A stretch of DNA of 64,000 nucleotides, from contig CANKYU010000003.1 of assembly GCA_947488295.1 (NCBI GenBank), positions 310,001 to 374,000 on the forward strand, given 5' to 3'. How positions within the stretch are numbered: position 1 is the stretch's first letter; every line of letters starts with the position of its first letter. Shown here piece after piece: positions 58,749 through 64,000 of the stretch. This DNA comes from an uncultured Anderseniella sp. Lineage in GTDB: Bacteria; Pseudomonadota; Alphaproteobacteria; Rhizobiales; Aestuariivirgaceae. The position numbers were made by a program, and so were the translations under genes. The notes beneath the pieces were generated by a model. It had not been told where the DNA came from, searched no databases, and saw only the letters and a program-made list of their open reading frames with translations.

Positions 58749-59764
58749 GATCGAATTCGATCCAGCAGATCGGCAGGAACGGCAATACCTTGCGCGGCAG
58801 CGGTCTCGCGATGCGCGTGACGGCTGTCGCCCGGCAGGTGCACCCCGTCGTCCTGGCCAAGCGCCGACAACATAACCTCCAGGCGCTCGGCAAATGGGCC
58901 GGGACCTGCCTGAATGCCGGTGAAGCATGTGGGGGCAAGTGCAATGAACATCTGGCCTACATCGCAAGGCCCGCCTTCATTGTTACCGAACAGTGACGCC
59001 TGAAACGAAAAGTTGGGACCTGCCAGCCCACCGGCCAGCGCATCGACCAGCAGGGCCAGCAATGATCCCTTGTAGCCGCCCGCCGGTGCCATGGCACCGC
59101 CATCCAGAACGTCGTTCGGGTCGGTGGTCGGTGCTCCGTGTCTGTCCAGTCCCCAGCCAAGCGGTATGGGTTTACCCTCTGCGGCATGCTGTTTCACCGT
59201 CACATAGGCCACCTGCGACGTTGCCATGTCGCCAACAAGGGCAGGGCGGCCGTCGCCGCGCGGCACGGCAAAAGCCAGCGGGTTGGTGCCGAAAAACGCT
59301 CTCTTCGCACCGTGAGGCGCCATCAGGGCTGATGAATTTGCAAACCCGATGCCGATCAGCCCGGCATTTGCCGAACGCTCGACGAACCAGCCCAGGATAC
59401 CGGCGGATGACGACCGCCGGATGGCGAGGGCGGCAATGCCCTGTGCGCCGGCGAGCGCATGGAAATCATCCATGGCTTCGTGAAAGGCCGCAAACGAAAA
59501 CCCCTGTGCGGCATCGCTGGCAATGGTCGACCCGGCAACCTGCTCATGTGACGGTTGCGCGCTGCCCACGATCTTGTTGCATCTCAAATGCTCGCAATAA
59601 CGCGGCAGATACCCGAGACCGACAGTGCGCAGGCCATCTGCCTCGGCGTCGACGATGGCCAGCGCGGCCTGCTCAAGCTGGATGCCGCGCGCGCCTGATC
59701 CTTTCAGCGCATCATGCGCAAGAGTTCTGATGTCGGAGAGCGAGAGAAATTCATCGTGCGGCAT
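58739..59764 (-). CDS. Ldh-family (malate/L-lactate) NAD(P)-dependent oxidoreductase
   Basis: A 341-residue protein of the Ldh family (malate/lactate/ureidoglycolate-type dehydrogenases, non-Rossmann). Motifs: VDAEADGLRTVGLGYLPRYCEH, RSSSAGILGWFVERSA, FANSSALMAPHGAKRAFFGTNPLAFAVPR and a C-terminal VHLPGDSRHAHRE. It is convergent with MocR, overlapping by 10 bases. Start ATG 59764 overlaps the upstream DUF1194 stop. The substrate, possibly malate or a beta-hydroxy acid, is not known. Confidence 0.88.
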   Translation of the reverse strand: MPHDEFLSLSDIRTLAHDALKGSGARGIQLEQAALAIVDAEADGLRTVGLGYLPRYCEHLRCNKIVGSAQPSHEQVAGSTIASDAAQGFSFAAFHEAMDDFHALAGAQGIAALAIRRSSSAGILGWFVERSANAGLIGIGFANSSALMAPHGAKRAFFGTNPLAFAVPRGDGRPALVGDMATSQVAYVTVKQHAAEGKPIPLGWGLDRHGAPTTDPNDVLDGGAMAPAGGYKGSLLALLVDALAGGLAGPNFSFQASLFGNNEGGPCDVGQMFIALAPTCFTGIQAGPGPFAERLEVMLSALGQDDGVHLPGDSRHAHRETAAAQGIAVPADLLDRIRSYA

Positions 59765-60545
59765 GGCGATCATCCAGTTTGTGATCTGGCGTGGAAGATA
59801 CCTGCACACTCAGCTCGCGACCAAGTTTTCGTTTCATGGCTTTGGCAAAATCCTCAAAACCATCGGCGCTGATGACGAATGATCCGGGCCCCCCGGTGAC
59901 GTTGGTCCGGTAGTAGGCGGCAAGGCCGGCATCCCCGTCAAGGATCGCCAGTCCGTTGATGGTGATGCCTTTTGAAATCGCAGCACTGCGTGCCTGCAAC
60001 GGGTCTTGGCCGGAATTGTTTCGGCCATCGCCGGAGATATCTATGCGGCGATAGTCGCCGACCTGGGCATTGTTTTCCAGCATTTGTACGGACCGGTTGA
60101 TGGCGGTGCTGATGGCGGTGAAATTACCGGTGTTGGCGCGGGGCGCCTGAATGATCCGCGCAGCCAGCGCCCTGATCGATGCTTCCGAGGACACCACGGT
60201 CCAGTCGACGGCGACCTTGCCGAGCAGGCCGCCGCTCCATTGCAGCACGGCAATCGCGACGCCGTTCCTGTGCTGGCCGATGGCGGCAATGATTTCAGCG
60301 CTTTCGAACGCTGCAGCAATGCCACGCATCTGCAGCGCGTATTCCATGTCATCAACGCTGGCCGACGTATCTACTGCCAGCACAAGTTCGATGGCGACGG
60401 GTTGCGCCACTGCCGGCGCTTGAGTCGGCAGCAGGCACAGCGGCGCAATGATCACCGGCTTGATTTTGCCTATGGCTGGCAGGCGCGTCTCAAGCGCGGC
60501 CCGAGCGGCGTTCCACCGGGCCTGACAATATGACCCGCGATCCAT
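59751..60545 (-). CDS. DUF1194-family VWA-like secreted protein
   Basis: A 264-residue protein of DUF1194, a von Willebrand A-like domain. MIDAS-like elements are VDTSASVDD (DxSxS) near residue 60, then TNTGNFTAIS and DISGDGRNNSG. A signal peptide ends near PAVAQ. The start is uncertain (ATG 60545 or 60572; both lie inside the MOSC gene end). Probably periplasmic and metal-binding. It overlaps the MOSC gene by about 50 bases and the Ldh gene by 14. Confidence 0.78.
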   Translation of the reverse strand: MDRGSYCQARWNAARAALETRLPAIGKIKPVIIAPLCLLPTQAPAVAQPVAIELVLAVDTSASVDDMEYALQMRGIAAAFESAEIIAAIGQHRNGVAIAVLQWSGGLLGKVAVDWTVVSSEASIRALAARIIQAPRANTGNFTAISTAINRSVQMLENNAQVGDYRRIDISGDGRNNSGQDPLQARSAAISKGITINGLAILDGDAGLAAYYRTNVTGGPGSFVISADGFEDFAKAMKRKLGRELSVQVSSTPDHKLDDRHAAR

Positions 60546-61578
60546 CCACCAGTTCTTCCAGAGCCTCGCCACTGACCGGCATCACCTCATGGTTGCCACG
60601 CTCGCTGAGGGTAAGTCTAACCGGTTCGCGTGTGTAGTCGAGCCCGGGATGCAGTGTGGCCCGCGCACCTGCATTTGCCGGCATGAACGGCCAGCCTGCA
60701 TCGTCCGGCTTGAAACTGACGCTGCCGTTGGCTGCGCGCTGGACAAGGGCCGGGCGCGGCCACAACATCGGATCAGGCGTCCGTTCCGGCATGATGCCGG
60801 CCGGATTGAAAAGCTCGGCCTCCACCTCACGCAGATGATCATCTTCGAACAGTTCACCGCCGCTGAGGACTGCCGCGTACATGCCGCAGAACGCGTGGCC
60901 CGTATAGGTGCGCAGAATGTTGACCACGTCGATGCTGGTGTCACCGCTCCATGGATCGGCGGCCGTTGCGGCACAGCGCAGGGCAGGCCGCAGCACCTTC
61001 ATGACGACGGACCCGAAGCGAATGGTTTTGCCGGCCAGGGAAAACTCCTCGAACGGCTCCAGCCCGCTCACATACAGATTGCCGCGGAAGCGCAGATGCG
61101 ACAGCGTCAGCCCGCTCACCCACTCCAGCCATTCCACAGTTGCAAGGTTGATGATCGAGATGCCGGTGTCGGTGAAATCCCAGTGACCGTGGGCATTGGC
61201 CAGCCGGTGCAGCTGGATCGGGCCCAGCGGTCCCGGCGTAAAATGCCGGTTCATCATTTGGTTCACCGCAGCATCATCGCCGCTGCTCAACCCGGTTGAT
61301 GCCGTTTGTTCGTCGACTGACCTGATGTGCAGGACATCATCTGTCTCGTCCACTTCGGCACTGAAGCCTGCCAGTTGCGGGTACACCGTCATCTGGATGA
61401 AGCTGCGGGCCTGGGTCCAGCCGGTATCGTCTTGCGGCGGCGGCTGGTTGCCGGAAGTAAAGGCAAACGCCCGGTCCCACGCCAGGCCGGCTCCGGCGGC
61501 GAGCACCCCGCGCTTCAGCCGCTCAGCACGAAATCCCTTCACCGGATAGCGATAGATGTATTCAACGCGAGCTGTCAT
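60490..61578 (-). CDS. MOSC-domain protein
   Basis: A 362-residue protein with an N-terminal MOSC N-domain (YPVKGFRAERLKRGVL) and a central MOSC domain (VRTY-like core replaced by LSHLRFRGNLYVSGLEPFEEF; CAATAADPWSG with the conserved Cys near residue 205). MOSC proteins carry sulfur or molybdenum cofactor ligands. The C-terminal third is unassigned. It may serve the formate dehydrogenase molybdenum cofactor, but the family is broad. First gene of the MOSC-DUF1194-Ldh unit. Confidence 0.85.
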   Translation of the reverse strand: MTARVEYIYRYPVKGFRAERLKRGVLAAGAGLAWDRAFAFTSGNQPPPQDDTGWTQARSFIQMTVYPQLAGFSAEVDETDDVLHIRSVDEQTASTGLSSGDDAAVNQMMNRHFTPGPLGPIQLHRLANAHGHWDFTDTGISIINLATVEWLEWVSGLTLSHLRFRGNLYVSGLEPFEEFSLAGKTIRFGSVVMKVLRPALRCAATAADPWSGDTSIDVVNILRTYTGHAFCGMYAAVLSGGELFEDDHLREVEAELFNPAGIMPERTPDPMLWPRPALVQRAANGSVSFKPDDAGWPFMPANAGARATLHPGLDYTREPVRLTLSERGNHEVMPVSGEALEELVDGSRVILSGPVERRSGRA

Positions 61579-61612
61579 TCAACCTGCCTGTCTGTCGTTT
61601 GCACCAAAGGTT

Positions 61613-62545
61613 TTACCTGACGGGCCGCTTGCCGAAACCAATGCGTTTTTTCAGACGCTGTTCGCGATACAGCGTGAACAGGCCCGAGCCGATGATCAAC
61701 AGGATACCCAGCATCGACCAGCTGTCGGGCACGTCTCCAAACACCACATAACCCAGGATCAGTGCGTAGATGATCAGCGTATAGCGGAACGGCGCCGTGT
61801 AGGCGACCTCGGTTCCGCGCAATGACATGACGGTGAACAGATAGCCGCCCACCAGGAACACCGAGCCCAGCCCGATCCATCCGGTCTGTGCTGCCGTGAC
61901 GGGTTGAAAGCCTTCAAATGCCGCCCACACCACGCCACCCAGCATGACGCAGACCGAGTTGGTAAAGGCCACGATGATGGACGGCACGGTCAGATTGAGC
62001 TTGCGGGTCGCAAGGTCCCTTATGGCGACAGTGAAAACACAAGCCAGCGCCAGCCAGATATAGTTGTTGAAGCCGTCACCGCCCGGTTTGACGATCAGCA
62101 ATACGCCGGCAAATCCGATCAGGATGGCGCTGAGGCGTTTCCAGCCGACCGCTTCACCCAGGAATGCGGCGGCCATCACGGTGACCACCAGCGGAACCGC
62201 CTGCAGCACCGCCGTTACGTTCGGCAGCGGCAGATGAAACAGCGCGATGATGAACAGGAACGTCGACACCACGTCAAACAGGGTACGCACCAGCACCTGT
62301 CGCGACAGGGCTTTTGGAATGTCGCGGACATGACCCATGGCAATGACCAGCACTGCGATTATGGTGCTGGCGAACAGTCCGCGGATGGCAATGAATTCAC
62401 CGACATTGATCTGGTCAGACAGTGTCTTTGCAACCGTGTCGTTGAGCACGAAGCACAGCATCGCGACCGACATAAGGGTTCCGCCACGCACTGCCGGTGG
62501 CAATGCGGCCTGATCATCAGCGGAACTGGCGGGTGGCGTATTCAT
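61613..62545 (-). CDS. EamA/DMT-superfamily transporter
   Basis: A 310-residue membrane transporter with ten predicted helices in two EamA repeats. Visible are FVLNDTVAKTLSD near helix 1, AVLQAVPLVVTVMAAAFLGE near helix 4 and the VAYTAPFRYTLIIYALILGYVVFGDVP end. DMT members export metabolites such as amino acids. It has a 34-base gap from the MOSC gene. It is divergent from the phosphoribosyltransferase gene with 170 bases between. Confidence 0.9.
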   Translation of the reverse strand: MNTPPASSADDQAALPPAVRGGTLMSVAMLCFVLNDTVAKTLSDQINVGEFIAIRGLFASTIIAVLVIAMGHVRDIPKALSRQVLVRTLFDVVSTFLFIIALFHLPLPNVTAVLQAVPLVVTVMAAAFLGEAVGWKRLSAILIGFAGVLLIVKPGGDGFNNYIWLALACVFTVAIRDLATRKLNLTVPSIIVAFTNSVCVMLGGVVWAAFEGFQPVTAAQTGWIGLGSVFLVGGYLFTVMSLRGTEVAYTAPFRYTLIIYALILGYVVFGDVPDSWSMLGILLIIGSGLFTLYREQRLKKRIGFGKRPVR

Positions 62546-62715
62546 GGCGCTCTTCGTGCGAAACAGACTCTGCCCTCTCTCACCAATAGGCTATCCCTCC
62601 GGATCGCGCCAGATACGGTTTCTGCAGGTGCGCCAAGCGTTGCACGCAAGCCTGCCTTGTGCGAAGAGCTAGGTCACAAGGGGACAGGCCAGAGAAAAAT
62701 GCGGAGGAAGCAGAC

Positions 62716-63228
62716 ATGGTTGAGGGTGGCAATGTGGATGATCGCTACGACAAGGCGTTTCCGGTTTCCTGGGAACAGTTCCACCGGGATGCGCGTGCGC
62801 TGACCTGGCGGCTGGCGGAGCACGGGCCGTTTCATTCGGTCGTTGCCATCACCCGCGGCGGGCTTGTGCCGGCGGCAATTGTGGCCCGTGAGCTTGGCTT
62901 GCGGGTGATCGACACCATATGTGTCGCCTCGTATGACTATGGCGCACAGGGCGATCTGCAGGTTCTCAAGGAGGTCAAGCAGGAGCTTTCCGCGGACGGC
63001 GGCAAGGGCGTGCTGATCATCGACGACCTGGTGGATACCGGCAAGACGGCAAAAGCGGTGCGCGACCTGTTGCCCAGCGCCCACTTTGCAACCATATATG
63101 CCAAGCCGTCCGGGTGCCCGCTTGTTGATACGTTTGTTACCGAAGTCAGTCAGGATACCTGGATTTACCTGCCGTGGGACATGACCTTGCAGTTTGCCCC
63201 GCCAATCCGCGACGGCGCCAAGGTGTAA
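62716..63228 (+). CDS. gpt: Xanthine-guanine phosphoribosyltransferase-like
   Basis: A 170-residue type I phosphoribosyltransferase of the Gpt type for purine salvage. The PRPP motif [14 protein letters not shown] is at about residues 93-106; [19 protein letters not shown] lies near the N-terminal part, and WIYLPWD near the end matches the Gpt C-terminal signature. The start at ATG 62716 has gaggaag upstream; the frame is open from 62659 but those residues are not conserved. It is followed by an AMP-forming enzyme gene. Confidence 0.9.
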   Translation: MVEGGNVDDRYDKAFPVSWEQFHRDARALTWRLAEHGPFHSVVAITRGGLVPAAIVARELGLRVIDTICVASYDYGAQGDLQVLKEVKQELSADGGKGVLIIDDLVDTGKTAKAVRDLLPSAHFATIYAKPSGCPLVDTFVTEVSQDTWIYLPWDMTLQFAPPIRDGAKV

Positions 63229-63261
63229 CGTCTTTCAAGAAACCCAGGAAGAGCCAGAATT

Positions 63262-64000
63262 GTGACTACCCCATATCAAGGACCCGTTGATCTGACACTG
63301 CCGCAGGCATTGCTGAAGTCTGCTGCACGGCATGGCAGGTCCATGGTCATTCTGGAAGACCAGACCCGTCAGCCCATCACCTATGACCGGCTGGTGCTGG
63401 GCGCGCAGGTTCTGGGCCGCGTATTTGCCCGGCAGACCGGGCAGGGTGAGGCGGTCGGCCTGCTGCTGCCCAATGTCAACGCAACGGCGGTCACCCTGTT
63501 TGGCCTTCTGTGGCATGGGCGCACGGCTGCCATGCTGAATTTCTCTGCCGGCCAGAAGAGCATTCTGTCGGCCTGCACAACTGCCGGCATCAAACTTGTC
63601 ATCACATCGCGGGTATTTGTGTCCAAGGCCAATCTTGAGCCAATCATCGAGGCGTTGAGTGACCAGGTGCGCGTGGTGTATCTTGAAGATGTGCGCAAGT
63701 CCCTGTCGCCGCTGGCCAAGTTGCGCGGTGTTTTCGACAAGCTGCGCGCAGCCTCGATCATCGCCCGCAACGGCGCCAGGCCGAGCGACGCCGCCATCAT
63801 CCTGTTCACCTCAGGCTCGGAAGGCGAGCCCAAGGGGGTTGTGCTGAGCCACAGCAATATCCTGTCCAACATTGCCCAGATTGCCGAACACATTGACCTT
63901 TCCAGGTTCAAGACCTTCTTCAATCCGTTGCCGGTGTTCCATTCCGTCGGCATGACGGGCGGGCTGCTGCTGCCGTTGATCGAGGGCATCCGGGCAGTGC
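63262..64000 (+). CDS. AMP-forming acyl-CoA synthetase/acyl-ACP ligase, N-terminal part (3' truncated)
   Basis: The first 246 codons of an ANL-superfamily adenylating enzyme; the frame is still open at base 64000. Start GTG 63262, preceded by ggaagag. The P-loop FTSGSEGEPKGVVLSH and the NATAVTLFGLLWHGRTAAMLNF segment resemble the acyl-ACP synthetase domain of Aas (2-acylglycerophosphoethanolamine acyltransferase/synthetase). A different fatty-acyl substrate is possible. The C-terminal domain lies outside the window. Confidence 0.88.
   Translation, partial: MTTPYQGPVDLTLPQALLKSAARHGRSMVILEDQTRQPITYDRLVLGAQVLGRVFARQTGQGEAVGLLLPNVNATAVTLFGLLWHGRTAAMLNFSAGQKSILSACTTAGIKLVITSRVFVSKANLEPIIEALSDQVRVVYLEDVRKSLSPLAKLRGVFDKLRAASIIARNGARPSDAAIILFTSGSEGEPKGVVLSHSNILSNIAQIAEHIDLSRFKTFFNPLPVFHSVGMTGGLLLPLIEGIRAV

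Noticed and set aside
1..64000. CRISPR array, tRNA, rRNA, insertion sequence, prophage
   Set aside because: No regularly spaced repeats, cloverleaf, transposase or phage genes seen in reading; small RNAs could still be missed without a model search.

Overview
The window (about 58-60% GC by eye, densely packed on both strands) looks like chromosomal DNA of an alphaproteobacterium with a chemolithotrophic side, probably close to the Hyphomicrobiales/Rhodobacterales. This placement rests on protein style only: AprM-type APS reductase, an alphaproteobacterial formate dehydrogenase locus with DUF3305/DUF3306/DUF6352/DUF6494/DUF6505 proteins, a pyruvoyl SpeD/SpeE pair, MocR and IclR regulators, and rhizobial-style intergenic palindromes. 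I saw no rRNA, tRNA, insertion sequence, phage module or CRISPR array.

Bases 1-6.6 kb hold a heme/iron block: the 3' part of a TonB-dependent receptor, a small secreted protein, ExbB, two ExbD proteins, TonB, an ABM-fold protein, HutX, then bacterioferritin-associated ferredoxin and bacterioferritin behind a 25-bp Rrf2/IscR-like palindrome. 6.6-13.5 kb is ordinary metabolism: an SDR, alpha/beta hydrolases, a LysR regulator, DUF6151, and a sterol-desaturase-like enzyme divergent from a TetR regulator with its operator.

13.6-21 kb is a dissimilatory sulfur block: AprM-AprB-AprA, then a small NTF2-like protein and an FKBP, plus Sat and a divergent PAPS-reductase-like protein. It would oxidise sulfite through APS to sulfate with ATP formation. 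AprA ends in a histone-H1-like Lys/Ala tail. 21-29.6 kb has a CpdA-like phosphoesterase, SpeD-SpeE with a structured leader and overlapping short upstream ORF, a Ugp-type ABC transporter with a GpdQ-like phosphodiesterase, and a DedA protein. An IclR regulator and the Mrp/ApbC iron-sulfur carrier follow.

32-49.3 kb is the formate dehydrogenase locus: TorD chaperone, Tat-signal small protein, FdhA (Cys form), FdhB, a small lipoprotein, a cytochrome b gamma subunit, a WD40-cytochrome c fusion, and a conserved but uncharacterised set (DUF6494, biotin/lipoate-ligase-like DUF4444, DUF6505, DUF6352, a polyferredoxin, DUF3305, DUF3306). A 3-kb block (SDR, membrane protein, ArsR plus UPF0718 permease) and an inverted-repeat-rich spacer interrupt that set.

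49.6-64 kb carries an Ala/Glu-rich membrane-anchored protein, a double-USP protein with a DASS transporter, an M20 peptidase, a two-TM potassium channel, a PaiB/PPOX/PPOX group divergent from a MocR regulator, an Ldh-family oxidoreductase, DUF1194, MOSC, EamA, a Gpt-like phosphoribosyltransferase and the start of an AMP-forming acyl-CoA synthetase cut by the window edge.
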